From Streptococcus oralis (GTDB taxonomy: Bacteria; Bacillota; Bacilli; Lactobacillales; Streptococcaceae), in contig NZ_CP029257.1 of the NCBI RefSeq assembly GCF_024399415.1, positions 643,501 to 707,500 of the forward strand: DNA of 64,000 nt, in the 5' to 3' direction. Positions 45,920-55,299 of this stretch are shown here, piece after piece. The position numbers were made by a program, and so were the translations under genes. The notes under the pieces were generated by a model, which was not told where the DNA came from, searched no databases, and saw only the letters and a program-made list of their open reading frames with translations. Positions within the stretch are counted from its first letter, which is position 1; each line of letters begins with the position of its first letter.

Positions 45920-47380
45920 ATGTATCCAGATGATAGTTTGACATTGCACACGGACTTGTACCAGATTAACATGATGCAAGTTTACTTTGACCAAGGAATT
46001 CACAATAAAAAGGCGGTCTTTGAAGTTTATTTCCGTCAGCAACCTTTTCAGAACGGTTATGCAGTTTTTGCTGGCTTGGAAAGAATTGTACATTATCTTG
46101 AAGACTTACGCTTTTCTGATAGCGATATTGCCTACTTGGAGACGCTTGGGTATCATGGAGAATTCTTGGACTACCTACGAAATCTCAAGTTAGAACTAAC
46201 GGTTCGTTCTGCTCAGGAAGGGGACTTGGTTTTTGCTAATGAGCCGATTGTGCAGGTTGAAGGACCTCTAGCCCAATGTCAATTGGTCGAAACGGCTCTC
46301 TTAAACATCGTTAACTTTCAAACCTTGATAGCGACCAAGGCAGCACGTATTCGTTCAGTCATTGAAGATGAACCCTTGATGGAATTCGGTACACGTCGTG
46401 CGCAAGAAATGGATGCAGCTATCTGGGGAACACGCGCAGCCGTGATTGGAGGAGCCAACGGAACTAGCAATGTGCGAGCAGGGAAGCTCTTTGGCATTCC
46501 TGTCTTGGGTACTCATGCCCATGCCTTGGTACAGGTTTATGGAAACGACTATGAGGCCTTCAAGGCTTATGCGTCAACCCATCGTGACTGTGTCTTTCTA
46601 GTAGATACATATGATACGCTTCGCATCGGTGTGCCAGCTGCCATTCAGGTTGCTCGTGAACTGGGAGACAAGATTAATTTTAAAGGCGTTCGTATCGACT
46701 CAGGGGATATAGCCTATATTTCCAAGAAAGTTCGCCAACAGTTAGATGAGGCTGGATATCCAGATGCCAAAATTTACGCTTCCAATGACCTCGATGAAAA
46801 TACTATCCTTAACCTCAAAATGCAACACGCTAAGATTGACGTTTGGGGGGTGGGTACCAAGCTGATTACAGCCTATGACCAGCCAGCTCTTGGGGCAGTT
46901 TATAAGATTGTGGCTATCGAAGATGAAACTGGTAAGATGCGCAATACCATCAAGCTTTCAAGCAATGCTGAAAAAGTATCGACACCAGGTAAGAAGCAAG
47001 TATGGCGCATTACTAGTCGTGAAAAAGGTAAGTCAGAAGGTGACTACATCACCTATGACGGTGTGGATGTTGCCAGCATGACAGAAATCAAAATGTTCCA
47101 TCCAACTTATACCTACATCAAGAAGACCGTTCGAAATTTTGATGCTGTTCCTCTCTTGGTGGACATCTTCAAAGCAGGAACATTAGTTTACAACTTGCCT
47201 AGTTTAACAGAAATTCAGGCCTATGCTCGCAAGGAATTTGACAAGCTATGGGATGAGTACAAGCGTGTGCTCAATCCGCAGCACTATCCAGTAGATTTGG
47301 CGCGTGATATTTGGCAAGATAAGATGGACTTGATTGATAAGATGCGCAAAGAAGCCCTTGGTGAAGGAGAAGAAGAATGA
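45920..47380 (+). CDS. pncB: nicotinate phosphoribosyltransferase
   Basis: 486 residues, type II NAPRTase. Seen: [20 protein letters not shown] at the N-terminus, the phosphate-binding [24 protein letters not shown], and the [15 protein letters not shown] sheet with the PRPP site. It joins nicotinate and PRPP to nicotinate mononucleotide in NAD salvage, with ATP hydrolysis. The next gene, nadE, overlaps by four bases (ATGA), so the last and first steps of the salvage route are coupled. Confidence 0.94.
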   Translation: MYPDDSLTLHTDLYQINMMQVYFDQGIHNKKAVFEVYFRQQPFQNGYAVFAGLERIVHYLEDLRFSDSDIAYLETLGYHGEFLDYLRNLKLELTVRSAQEGDLVFANEPIVQVEGPLAQCQLVETALLNIVNFQTLIATKAARIRSVIEDEPLMEFGTRRAQEMDAAIWGTRAAVIGGANGTSNVRAGKLFGIPVLGTHAHALVQVYGNDYEAFKAYASTHRDCVFLVDTYDTLRIGVPAAIQVARELGDKINFKGVRIDSGDIAYISKKVRQQLDEAGYPDAKIYASNDLDENTILNLKMQHAKIDVWGVGTKLITAYDQPALGAVYKIVAIEDETGKMRNTIKLSSNAEKVSTPGKKQVWRITSREKGKSEGDYITYDGVDVASMTEIKMFHPTYTYIKKTVRNFDAVPLLVDIFKAGTLVYNLPSLTEIQAYARKEFDKLWDEYKRVLNPQHYPVDLARDIWQDKMDLIDKMRKEALGEGEEE

Positions 47381-48201
47381 GTTTGCAAGAGACCATTATC
47401 CAGCAACTGGGCGTCAAACCAGTGATTGACGCCCAAGAAGAAATTCGTCGTTCGATTGATTTCTTAAAGAGATACTTGAAAAAACACCCCTTCCTTAAAA
47501 CATTTGTACTAGGGATTTCTGGAGGACAAGACTCAACCTTAGCAGGGCGTTTGGCGCAATTAGCTATGGAAGAAATGCGAGCTGAGACAGGAGATGACAG
47601 CTACCAATTTATCGCTGTCCGCCTGCCATACGGAGTGCAAGCTGATGAAGCAGATGCTCAAAAAGCTCTTGCTTTCATCCAGCCAGATGTCAGCTTGGTT
47701 GTGAATATCAAGGAATCAGCTGATGCTATGACAGCTGCAGTCGAAGCGACAGGAAGTCCTGTTTCAGACTTTAACAAGGGAAATATCAAGGCTCGTAGTC
47801 GTATGATTGCCCAATATGCCCTTGCGGGTGCCCATAGCGGAGCGGTCATTGGAACAGACCATGCTGCGGAAAATATCACAGGCTTTTTTACTAAGTTTGG
47901 TGACGGTGGTGCAGATATTCTCCCACTTTATCGCCTCAATAAACGTCAAGGGAAACAACTCTTGAAGGAACTTGGTGCAGACCCAGCTCTTTATGAAAAA
48001 ATCCCAACAGCAGATTTGGAAGAAGAAAAACCTGGACTTGCTGACGAAGTTGCACTTGGAGTCACTTACAATGAAATTGATGATTACCTTGAAGGCAAAA
48101 CAATCAGCCCAGAAGCTCAAGCGACTATCGAAAACTGGTGGTACAAAGGCCAACACAAACGCCACCTACCAATCACCGTATTTGATGACTTTTGGGAGTA
48201 A
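47377..48201 (+). CDS. nadE: NH3-dependent NAD+ synthetase
   Basis: 274 residues of the adenine-nucleotide alpha-hydrolase-like family: P-loop [14 protein letters not shown] (about residue 46), [35 protein letters not shown], and the KKP-like [15 protein letters not shown] motif. It lacks a glutaminase domain, so it uses ammonia. It amidates nicotinate adenine dinucleotide. It is the second gene of the pncB-nadE operon and ends at a strong palindromic terminator. Confidence 0.95.
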   Translation: MSLQETIIQQLGVKPVIDAQEEIRRSIDFLKRYLKKHPFLKTFVLGISGGQDSTLAGRLAQLAMEEMRAETGDDSYQFIAVRLPYGVQADEADAQKALAFIQPDVSLVVNIKESADAMTAAVEATGSPVSDFNKGNIKARSRMIAQYALAGAHSGAVIGTDHAAENITGFFTKFGDGGADILPLYRLNKRQGKQLLKELGADPALYEKIPTADLEEEKPGLADEVALGVTYNEIDDYLEGKTISPEAQATIENWWYKGQHKRHLPITVFDDFWE

Positions 48202-48224
48202 AAACCTCCAGTGGAGGTTTTTAG
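48200..48224. terminator. intrinsic terminator of nadE
   Basis: Perfect palindrome AAAACCTCCA-GTGGAGGTTTT with T tract. Confidence 0.85.
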
Positions 48225-48255
48225 CCTCTCACCTTGAAATAAAAAAGTGAGAGTT

Positions 48256-48495
48256 AGTCCAGTGGACCTTTTTAGCCCGAGTCTAGAAACGAGAAAGCGA
48301 GGCAGATTCGGTAACTCGTAGAGTTCGATTTTCCTTGTCTCACCCCCGCAACGATGACTAGGTTTGAAAAAGCTTGATAAAGCGCATTTCAAACCAGACA
48401 GCGACTGCGTCAAGTAACTAGATGAAAAACTTGTTTTCTAGCTGTTACTGAGTATAGTCTTTTTACCCTGAGCCTAGAAATGAGAAAGCGAGGAA
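48256..48495 (+). repeat. 240-base direct repeat, copy 1
   Basis: First of two adjacent copies, head to tail, period exactly 240 (CCTTTTTAGCCCGAGTCTAG at 48267 and 48507). Each copy starts with a terminator-like hairpin (GTCCA-GTGGAC and T5 in copy 1), then the linker GAGTCTAGAAACGAGAAAGC, then about 165 bases with a hairpin GGTTTGAAA/TTTCAAACC (48360-48394) and a second one AGTAACTAG/CTAG-TGTTACT before AGTATAGTCTTTTTA, and ends with a second linker. No ORF of note. Confidence 0.85.
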
Positions 48496-48735
48496 GGTCC
48501 GGGGGACCTTTTTAGCCCGAGTCTAGAAACAGGAAAACGAGGCAGATTCGGTAACTCGAAAAGTTCGATTTTCCTTATCTCACCCCCGCAACGATGACTA
48601 GGTTTGAAGAAGCTTGGTAAAGTGCATTTCAAACCAGACAGCGACTGCGTCAAGTAACTAGATGAAAAACTTGTTTTCTAGCTGTTACTGAGTATAGTCT
48701 TTTTATCTTGAGCCTTAAGCTTAGAAAGCGAGGTA
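48496..48735 (+). repeat. 240-base direct repeat, copy 2
   Basis: Second copy, differing from copy 1 at scattered bases. The first hairpin reads GGTCCGGGGGACC; in the stem GGTTTGAAG/TTTCAAACC the change leaves a G-U pair. The final linker (GAGCCTTAAGCTTAGAAAGC-GAGG) supplies the ribosome-binding site of the acetyltransferase gene at 48741. Confidence 0.85.
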
Positions 48736-48740
48736 ACATT

Positions 48741-49292
48741 ATGAAAGCAATCGGTACGCAAATATTACAGACAGAACGTTTAATTTTGAGAAGATTTGTG
48801 GAGAGTGATGCAGAAGCCATGTTTCAAAATTGGGCTTCGTCTGCTGAGAATCTGACCTATGTCACCTGGGATCCTCATCCTGATGTTGAAGCGACTCGGA
48901 ACTCGATTCGAAATTGGGTTGCATCCTATACTAATCCCAACTATTACAAATGGGCCATTTGTCTCAAAGAGAACCCAGAGCATGTGATAGGAGATATCAG
49001 CATCATTGAAATGCACGAGGAAGATTTAAGTTGTGAAATTGGGTATGTTTTAGGAAAAAACTTTTGGGGCCGAGGTATGATGACAGAGGCCTTGAAAGCT
49101 GTGTTAGACTTTTGTTTTACTCAAGCAGGCTTTCAAAAGGTCAGAGCTCGTTACGCCAGTCTTAACCCAGCTTCAGGCCGTGTGATGGAGAAAGCTGGAA
49201 TGTCCTATCTAAAAACTATTGCCAATGGTGTGGAGAGAAAAGACTACGTTGCGGATCTTATTTATTACCAGATAAGTAGGGAAGACAGGTGA
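48741..49292 (+). CDS. RimJ/RimL-type GNAT N-acetyltransferase
   Basis: 183 residues: LQTERLILRRFVESDAEAMFQNWASSAE at the N-terminus, CEIGYVLGKNFWGRGMMTEALKAVLDFCF (acetyl-CoA loop WGRGMMTEA), and ARYASLNPASGRVMEKAGM, all typical of the Acetyltransf_3 group that acylates protein N-termini or small amines. Substrate unknown. ATG 48741 has AGCGAGG 6-7 bases upstream, provided by the end of the 240-base repeat; the in-frame codon at 48708 lies inside the repeat and adds non-conserved residues. Confidence 0.86.
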   Translation: MKAIGTQILQTERLILRRFVESDAEAMFQNWASSAENLTYVTWDPHPDVEATRNSIRNWVASYTNPNYYKWAICLKENPEHVIGDISIIEMHEEDLSCEIGYVLGKNFWGRGMMTEALKAVLDFCFTQAGFQKVRARYASLNPASGRVMEKAGMSYLKTIANGVERKDYVADLIYYQISREDR

Positions 49293-49311
49293 TTTCTTTT
49301 CTGTTTCTATC

Positions 49312-49339
49312 AAAGTCAGACCTTGTCTGGCTTTTTTTG
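49312..49339 (+). terminator. intrinsic terminator
   Basis: AGTCAGAC / GTCTGGCT stem with CTT loop and T7 tract. Confidence 0.85.
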
Positions 49340-49454
49340 TGCCAGATTTCTGAATAAACTGATTAAATTCCTATTTTTCCCTATCATTGTCCCTGTTTTT
49401 TCTGGAGTTTTGGAGCTATAATAGTCCTATCAAATCAAAGAATGGAGGAAGGCA

Positions 49455-50165
49455 ATGGACAATATAATCTTTTTTATCAGTGTTTTTCTTGCTGGAATTC
49501 TTTCCTTCTTTTCTCCTTGTATCTTACCCTTGTTACCGGTCTATGCAGGGGTCTTGTTGGATGACAAAGATGGTGCTCAGGCTTCTAGCGGAAAAATTTC
49601 AATCTCACTTGTTAGTTTAGTGAGAACTCTGGCCTTTATAGCGGGGATTTCTTTTATCTTTATCTTACTGGGCTATGGAGCTGGTTTTTTAGGCAATTTG
49701 CTTTATGCTTCTTGGTTTCAGTATGTGACGGGTGCGGTCATCATTCTCTTGGGCTTGCACCAGATGGAAGTTTTACATTTGCAGGGGCTCTACAAGGAAA
49801 GAAGGCTACAATTAAAGAGACAGGGGCAAAAGGGTAACGGATATAGTCAGGCATTTTTACTGGGGTTGACCTTTAGTTTTGCTTGGACGCCATGTGTAGG
49901 GCCAGTTCTGGGGTCTGTTTTAGCCTTGGCGGCTTCAGGTGGTTCAGGAGCTTGGCAGGGTGCTGGTTTCATGTTGGTTTACACGCTGGGTTTAGCGCTG
50001 CCATTTTTGGTTCTAGCTCTCGCCTCCAGCTATGTTTTGAAACATTTTCGAAAACTCCATCCCTACCTCGGAACTCTCAAAAAAGTGGGTGGTTTCCTCA
50101 TTATCGTGATGGGAATCTTGGTGCTTTTGGGGAATGCTTCCATTTTAACTACATTATTTGAATAG
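49455..50165 (+). CDS. ccdA: thiol-disulfide transporter CcdA
   Basis: 236 residues, six membrane helices. Redox cysteines Cys22 in FFSPCILPLLP and Cys147 in FAWTPCVGPVLG sit in the two symmetry-related helices, as in CcdA/DsbD. It carries electrons from cytoplasmic thioredoxin to extracellular thioredoxin-like proteins. It heads the ccdA-thioredoxin-msrAB operon known from pneumococci as ccdA1-etrx1-msrAB1, which repairs oxidised surface methionines. Own promoter (AGCTATAATAG near 49418), AATGGAGG before the ATG. Confidence 0.93.
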   Translation: MDNIIFFISVFLAGILSFFSPCILPLLPVYAGVLLDDKDGAQASSGKISISLVSLVRTLAFIAGISFIFILLGYGAGFLGNLLYASWFQYVTGAVIILLGLHQMEVLHLQGLYKERRLQLKRQGQKGNGYSQAFLLGLTFSFAWTPCVGPVLGSVLALAASGGSGAWQGAGFMLVYTLGLALPFLVLALASSYVLKHFRKLHPYLGTLKKVGGFLIIVMGILVLLGNASILTTLFE

Positions 50166-50178
50166 AGAGGAAAAAGAA

Positions 50179-50742
50179 ATGAAAAAATGGCAAACATGTC
50201 TCCTTGGAGTAGGCTCAATCTGTTGCTTGGCAGCCTGTTCGGCTAAAAATATGACAGAGGAATCTACTATGAAGGAGCAAACGAAAACAGAACAAGTCAG
50301 TTCGCAAACTGCGACTAAAGGTCAGGCGGTTGGTGATTTTGAACTGATGGGAGTAGATGGTAAGACCTATCGTTTATCTGACTACAAAGGCAAGAAAGTC
50401 TATCTTAAATTCTGGGCTTCTTGGTGTTCCATCTGTCTGGCTAGCCTTCCAGATACGGACGAAATTGCTAAAGAAGCTGGTGATGACTATGTGGTATTGA
50501 CAGTGGTCTCTCCTGGGCACAAGGGAGAACAATCTGAAGCTGACTTTAAGAACTGGTATAAGGGCTTAGATTATAAAAATTTACCGGTTTTAATTGATCC
50601 ATCAGGCAAACTTTTGGAAAGTTATGGTGTTCGTTCTTACCCGACTCAAGCCTTTATAGACAGGGAAGGCAAGCTGGTCAAAACGCAACCAGGTTTTCTG
50701 GATAAGGATATGATTTTAAAAACATTGAAAGAAATGGGGTAG
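50179..50742 (+). CDS. etrx1: extracellular thioredoxin-family lipoprotein (Etrx1-like)
   Basis: 187 residues: signal peptide with lipobox LAAC (Cys20), a short Thr/Gln-rich spacer, then an AhpC/TSA-TlpA-like thioredoxin fold with FWASWCSICLASLPD, active-site CSIC (Cys83, Cys86), and the cis-Pro loop VRSYPTQAFID. It relays electrons from CcdA to the MsrAB repair enzyme on the cell surface. ATG 50179 gives a normal signal peptide; the ATG at 50158 overlaps ccdA and would add seven charged residues before it. Confidence 0.9.
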   Translation: MKKWQTCLLGVGSICCLAACSAKNMTEESTMKEQTKTEQVSSQTATKGQAVGDFELMGVDGKTYRLSDYKGKKVYLKFWASWCSICLASLPDTDEIAKEAGDDYVVLTVVSPGHKGEQSEADFKNWYKGLDYKNLPVLIDPSGKLLESYGVRSYPTQAFIDREGKLVKTQPGFLDKDMILKTLKEMG

Positions 50743-50751
50743 AGAAAGGCT

Positions 50752-51864
50752 ATGAATGATAAAGTAAAACTTTTTGTCTTGGCAGGGGTCATTCTCCTAG
50801 CCCTAACCGGTTTCTATTTTCTATTGATGCGAAATGCAGGGCAGACAGATAGCTCGCAAATTGAGAAAGCGTCAGTTAGCCAAGGAGGAAAAACAGTGAA
50901 AAAAACAGAAGTGAGTAAAGACGCAGACTTGCACGAAATTTATCTAGCTGGGGGATGTTTCTGGGGAGTGGAGGAATACTTCTCACGCGTTCCCGGAGTG
51001 ACAGATGCCGTTTCAGGCTATGCAAATGGTAGAGGGGAAACAACCAAGTACGAATTGATTAACCAAACAGGACATGCAGAGACTGTCCATGTTACCTATG
51101 ATGCCAATCAAATTTCCCTCAAAGAAATCCTGCTTCATTACTTCCGCATTATCAATCCAACCAGCAAAAATAAACAAGGAAATGATGTGGGAACCCAGTA
51201 CCGTACTGGCGTTTATTACACAGATGACAAGGATTTGGAGGTAATCAACCAAGTCTTTGATGAAGTTGCTAAGAAATATGACCAACCTCTGGCAGTTGAA
51301 AAGGAAAACTTGAAGAATTTTGTGGTGGCGGAGGATTATCACCAAGACTACCTCAAGAAAAATCCAAATGGTTACTGCCATATCAATGTTAATCAGGCGG
51401 CCTATCCCGTCATTGATGCCAGCAAATATCCCAAACCAAGTGATGAAGAATTGAAAAAGACCTTGTCAGCTGAGGAGTATGCAGTTACCCAGAAAAATCA
51501 AACAGAACGAGCTTTTTCAAACCGTTACTGGGATAAATTTGAATCTGGTATCTATGTAGATGTAGCTACTGGCGAACCTCTCTTTTCATCAAAGGACAAG
51601 TTTGAGTCTGGTTGTGGCTGGCCTAGTTTCACCCAACCCATCAGCCCAGATGTTGCTACCTACAAGGAAGATAAGTCCTACAATATGACGCGCATGGAAG
51701 TGAGAAGCCGAGTTGGAGATTCTCACCTTGGCCATGTCTTTACAGATGGGCCTCAGGACAAGGGTGGCTTACGCTACTGTATCAATAGTCTCTCTATCCG
51801 CTTTATTCCCAAAAACCAAATGGCAGAAAAAGGCTATGCCTATTTACTAGATTATGTTGATTAA
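50752..51864 (+). CDS. msrAB: membrane-anchored methionine sulfoxide reductase MsrA-MsrB fusion
   Basis: 370 residues. N-terminal signal anchor (about 5-26), MsrA domain with the catalytic Cys69 in [11 protein letters not shown], and C-terminal MsrB domain with ESGCGWPSF (structural part) and the catalytic Cys343 in [12 protein letters not shown]. It reduces both the S and R forms of methionine sulfoxide in exported proteins. The MsrB part lacks the two CxxC zinc pairs of some family members. It is the last gene of the ccdA operon, nine bases after the thioredoxin. Confidence 0.94.
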   Translation: MNDKVKLFVLAGVILLALTGFYFLLMRNAGQTDSSQIEKASVSQGGKTVKKTEVSKDADLHEIYLAGGCFWGVEEYFSRVPGVTDAVSGYANGRGETTKYELINQTGHAETVHVTYDANQISLKEILLHYFRIINPTSKNKQGNDVGTQYRTGVYYTDDKDLEVINQVFDEVAKKYDQPLAVEKENLKNFVVAEDYHQDYLKKNPNGYCHINVNQAAYPVIDASKYPKPSDEELKKTLSAEEYAVTQKNQTERAFSNRYWDKFESGIYVDVATGEPLFSSKDKFESGCGWPSFTQPISPDVATYKEDKSYNMTRMEVRSRVGDSHLGHVFTDGPQDKGGLRYCINSLSIRFIPKNQMAEKGYAYLLDYVD

Positions 51865-51934
51865 GAAGGCTTTCCTAAGCAGTTAGAGGAAAATTTTGCT
51901 ATACTGATACTAGTAAGTGACAAAGGAGCAGAGC

Positions 51935-52672
51935 ATGACCTACACAATCTTAATCGTAGAAGATGAGTATCTGGTTAGACAAGGCTTGACTAAGCTGGTC
52001 AATGTAGCAGCCTACGATATGGAAATCATCGGTCAGGCTGAAAATGGAAGGCAGGCTTGGGACTTAATTCAAAGGCAGGTGCCAGATATCATTTTAACCG
52101 ATATCAACATGCCTCAGCTGAATGGCATCCAGTTGGCCAGTCTGGTACGAGAAACCTATCCTCAGGTGCATCTGGTATTTTTGACAGGTTACGATGATTT
52201 TGATTATGCCTTGTCTGCTGTTAAACTCGGTGTAGATGATTACCTGCTCAAACCCTTTTCTCGTCAGGATATTGAGGAAATGTTGGAGAAAATCAAGCAA
52301 AAACTAGACAAGGAAGAAAAAGAAGAGCAGTTACAAGATTTATTAACCGATAAGTTTGAGGGAAATATTGCTCAGAAGATCCAGTCTCATCTGGCTGATA
52401 GTCAATTTAGTTTAAAGTCTTTAGCCAGTGAATTGGGCTTTAGTCCGACTTATTTGAGTTCCTTGATTAAGAAAGAGTTGGGCCTGCCTTTTCAGGATTA
52501 TTTGGTGAGAGAGCGTGTCAAACAAGCCAAGCTCTTGCTTCTGACTACGGATTTAAAGATTTATGAGATAGCCGAAAAGGTTGGTTTTGAGGATATGAAC
52601 TATTTTACCCAACGTTTTAAACAGATTGCAGGTGTGACACCTCGTCAGTTTAAGAAAGGGGAAGGCCGATGA
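51935..52672 (+). CDS. AraC-type response regulator of a two-component system (TCS09-like)
   Basis: 245 residues: receiver domain (1-120; phosphoacceptor Asp56 in IILTDINMPQL, Lys in LLKPFSRQD), a short linker and an AraC-type double HTH (about 150-243; SLKSLASELGFSPTYLSSLIKKE and IYEIAEKVGFEDMNYFTQRFKQ). Pairs with the histidine kinase that overlaps it by four bases. In S. pneumoniae the pair downstream of msrAB1 is TCS09 (ZmpR/ZmpS). ATG 51935 follows AAAGGAG; the longer in-frame form from 51917 includes that site. Confidence 0.9.
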   Translation: MTYTILIVEDEYLVRQGLTKLVNVAAYDMEIIGQAENGRQAWDLIQRQVPDIILTDINMPQLNGIQLASLVRETYPQVHLVFLTGYDDFDYALSAVKLGVDDYLLKPFSRQDIEEMLEKIKQKLDKEEKEEQLQDLLTDKFEGNIAQKIQSHLADSQFSLKSLASELGFSPTYLSSLIKKELGLPFQDYLVRERVKQAKLLLLTTDLKIYEIAEKVGFEDMNYFTQRFKQIAGVTPRQFKKGEGR

Positions 52673-54360
52673 AGCGTTCTTCTCTCTTAGTCAGAATGGT
52701 TATTTCCATCTTTCTGGTCTTTCTCATTCTACTAGCTGTTGTTGGGACTTTCTACTATCAATCTAGTTCAGCAGCCATTGAGGCTACTATTGAGGGCAAT
52801 AGTCAAACGACCATTAGCCAAACTAGCCACTTTATTCAGTCTTATATCAAAAAATTAGAAACCACCTCTACCAGTTTGACCCAGCAGAAGGATGTCTTGG
52901 CCTATGCTGAGAATCCTAACCAAGACCAAGCCAAGGGAATCCGAGATCTGTTTTTGACTATCTTAAAGGCAGACCAGGACTTGAAAACGGTGGTACTGGT
53001 CACCAAATCCGGTCAGGTTATTTCTACAGATGATAGTGTGCAGATGAAAACTTCCTCAGATATGATGGCTGAGGATTGGTACCAAAAGGCCATTCATCAG
53101 GGAGCTAAGCCAGTTTTAACCCCAGCTCGTAAATCAGATAGTCAGTGGGTTATTTCTGTCACTCAGGAACTTGTTGATGCAAAGGGAGCCAATCTTGGTG
53201 TGCTTCGCTTGGATATTTCCTATGAAACTCTGGAAGCCTATCTTAACCAACTCCAGTTGGGCCAGCAGGGTTTTGCCTTTATCATCAATGAAAATCATGA
53301 ATTTGTCTACCATCCTAAACATACAGTTTATAGTTCATCTAGCGAAATGGAGGCTATGAAACCCTACATCGAGACAGGACAGGGCTATACGCTGGACCAT
53401 CAATCCTACGTTAGTCAGGAAAAGATTGCAGGAACAGATTGGACGGTTATAGGAGTGTCTTCGCTGGAGAAGTTAGACCAAGTTCGGAGTCATCTCTTGT
53501 GGACCTTGCTTGGAGCAAGTGTCACATCTCTTCTTGCCTGTCTCTGCTTGGTGTGGTTCAGTCTCAAGCGCTGGATTGCCCCTTTGAAGGATTTGAGAGA
53601 AACCATGCTGGAAATTGCTTCTGGTGCTCAAAATCTGCGTGCTAAGGAAGCTGGCGCCTATGAACTGAGAGAAGTGACTCGCCAGTTTAATGCCATGTTG
53701 GATCAGATTGATCAGCTGATGGCAGATGTGCGCAGGCAGGAAGAAGCGACCCGGCAGTATGAACTTCAAGCCCTGTCGAGCCAGATTAATCCGCATTTTC
53801 TCTATAACACCTTGGATACCATCATCTGGATGGCTGAATTTCAGGATAGTCAGCGAGTGGTTCAGGTGACTAAGTCCTTGGCAACCTATTTCCGCTTGGC
53901 GCTCAATCAAGGAAAGGATTTGATTTCTCTTTCTGATGAAATCAATCATGTCCGCCAGTATCTCTTTATCCAAAAACAACGTTATGGGGATAAGCTGGAA
54001 TATGAAATTGATGAAAATTCTGCCTTTGATAACCTAGTCTTACCCAAGTTGGTGCTACAACCCCTTGTAGAAAATGCCCTTTATCACGGCATCAAGGAGA
54101 AGGAAGGTCAGGGCCATATTAAAGTTTCCGTCCAGAAAAAGGATTCAGGGCTTGTCATCCGCATTGAGGATGATGGTGTTGGTTTCCAAAATCCTGGCGA
54201 TAGCAGTCAAAGTCAGCTCAAACGTGGGGGAGTTGGTCTGCAAAATGTCAACCAACGCCTCAAACTTCATTTTAGAGAAAACTATCAGATGAAGATTGAT
54301 TCTGTACCTGAAAAAGGGACGACAGTTGAAATATGCATCAATAAAAAAGCAATTAGCTAA
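52669..54360 (+). CDS. LytS/YesM-type sensor histidine kinase (TCS09-like)
   Basis: 563 residues: two membrane helices (about 8-28 and 275-297) flanking a large extracellular Cache-type sensor, then a HAMP domain, the His_kinase domain with LSSQINPHFLYNTLDTIIWM (phospho-His around residue 375) and an ATPase domain (VLQPLVENALYHGI as N box, IRIEDDGVGF as G1). This sensor class pairs with AraC-type regulators, as here. Signals of such Cache sensors are often sugars or metabolites; the one here is unknown. Confidence 0.91.
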   Translation: MKRSSLLVRMVISIFLVFLILLAVVGTFYYQSSSAAIEATIEGNSQTTISQTSHFIQSYIKKLETTSTSLTQQKDVLAYAENPNQDQAKGIRDLFLTILKADQDLKTVVLVTKSGQVISTDDSVQMKTSSDMMAEDWYQKAIHQGAKPVLTPARKSDSQWVISVTQELVDAKGANLGVLRLDISYETLEAYLNQLQLGQQGFAFIINENHEFVYHPKHTVYSSSSEMEAMKPYIETGQGYTLDHQSYVSQEKIAGTDWTVIGVSSLEKLDQVRSHLLWTLLGASVTSLLACLCLVWFSLKRWIAPLKDLRETMLEIASGAQNLRAKEAGAYELREVTRQFNAMLDQIDQLMADVRRQEEATRQYELQALSSQINPHFLYNTLDTIIWMAEFQDSQRVVQVTKSLATYFRLALNQGKDLISLSDEINHVRQYLFIQKQRYGDKLEYEIDENSAFDNLVLPKLVLQPLVENALYHGIKEKEGQGHIKVSVQKKDSGLVIRIEDDGVGFQNPGDSSQSQLKRGGVGLQNVNQRLKLHFRENYQMKIDSVPEKGTTVEICINKKAIS

Positions 54361-54390
54361 CTCCCAGTATATTCTGGGAGTTTTGCTTTT
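54361..54390 (+). terminator. intrinsic terminator of the two-component operon
   Basis: CTCCCAG / CTGGGAG stem around TATATT with T tract; it starts directly after the kinase stop. Confidence 0.9.
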
Positions 54391-54469
54391 AAAAATCAGA
54401 ATGATTAGTTGGCCTTGATAAAATCAGTAAAAAAAGATATGATAGATAGTGACAAAAGAGGTATCAAGT

Positions 54470-55033
54470 ATGAAGGAAAAAGATATTCAAAGAGCAACAA
54501 GCCAGATTGTTGAAGATGTATTAGAAAAGGCCAATTTGAAGCAGGGATCCATCTTTGTTTTGGGCCTTTCTTCTAGTGAGGTGATAGGTGGTCAGATTGG
54601 CAAGGAATCCAGTCAAGAAATTGGGGAAATTATTGTGAAGACCATCCTAGATATCCTAGAGGGAAAAGCAATTCATCTAGCCGTTCAAGGTTGTGAACAT
54701 GTCAATCGAGCCCTCGTTGTTGAACGCCAGGTGGCAGAGCAGTTTGGTCTGGAAATGGTCAGCGTCCTTCCGACTCTTCATGCAGGAGGTTCAGGTCAGT
54801 TGGCAGCCTTCAAGTTTATGAAGGATCCAGTTGAGGTTGAATTTATCAAGGCCCATGCTGGGTTGGATATCGGAGATACTGCAATTGGCATGCATGTCAA
54901 GCACGTTCAGGTTCCGATTCGCCCTGTACTGCGTGAAATTGTGCATGCCCATGTAACGGCTCTAGCTAGTCGTCCAAAATTAATCGGAGGTGCGCGTGCG
55001 CATTATCCGCAAGATTCTATTAGAAAGTCGTAA
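54470..55033 (+). CDS. TIGR01440 / DUF436 family protein (YwlG-like)
   Basis: 187 residues, soluble: [22 protein letters not shown] near residue 25, [14 protein letters not shown] with a conserved Cys-Glu-His at about residue 76, and [24 protein letters not shown]. These match the YwlG/DUF436 family, whose role is unknown. The start at 54470 follows AAAGAGG; the TG-type in-frame codon at 54449 lies in the promoter region. Single gene followed by a strong terminator. Confidence 0.82.
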   Translation: MKEKDIQRATSQIVEDVLEKANLKQGSIFVLGLSSSEVIGGQIGKESSQEIGEIIVKTILDILEGKAIHLAVQGCEHVNRALVVERQVAEQFGLEMVSVLPTLHAGGSGQLAAFKFMKDPVEVEFIKAHAGLDIGDTAIGMHVKHVQVPIRPVLREIVHAHVTALASRPKLIGGARAHYPQDSIRKS

Positions 55034-55065
55034 AATCATTCTGTAGCAACAGAAGAAAAGCAAGA

Positions 55066-55115
55066 GACAGAGGAAACAATGGTATAGATACCATGACTTC
55101 CTCTGTTCTTTTTTG
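55066..55115 (+). terminator. intrinsic terminator with nested hairpin
   Basis: ACAGAGGAA / TTCCTCTGT outer stem and an inner ATGGTAT/ATACCAT hairpin, then TTCTTTTTTG. From 55116 to 55280 I see only AT-rich sequence with a short 18-codon frame and no clear feature. Confidence 0.8.
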
Positions 55116-55280
55116 TTGTATTTTTGTGTAAAGTGCTCCAAATAAGACCAGTTTTTACAAGAAGAAGGGGTGCTATCTGATGGAGAATTGCCAAAAAGTA
55201 GAAAAAAAGAAACTTAGAGAAGATTTTCCGTTATAGAAATCAGTAAACAAAGCTGGATTTAGCTGTTCTAGGTCGGCTAT

Positions 55281-55299
55281 TTTGTGCTATACTTAAGAT
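55281..55299 (+). promoter_or_regulatory. pabB promoter, leaderless layout
   Basis: Extended -10 TGTGC-TATACT (55288-55293) six bases before the ATG at 55300, no clear -35 and no Shine-Dalgarno sequence. Confidence 0.6.

Noticed and set aside
48225..48740. CRISPR-like array
   Set aside because: Only two copies with a 240-base period and no spacers; a tandem duplication, not CRISPR.
55180..55236. 18-codon frame before pabB (starts MENCQK)
   Set aside because: Lacks a downstream partner and conservation evidence; short frame in AT-rich DNA.
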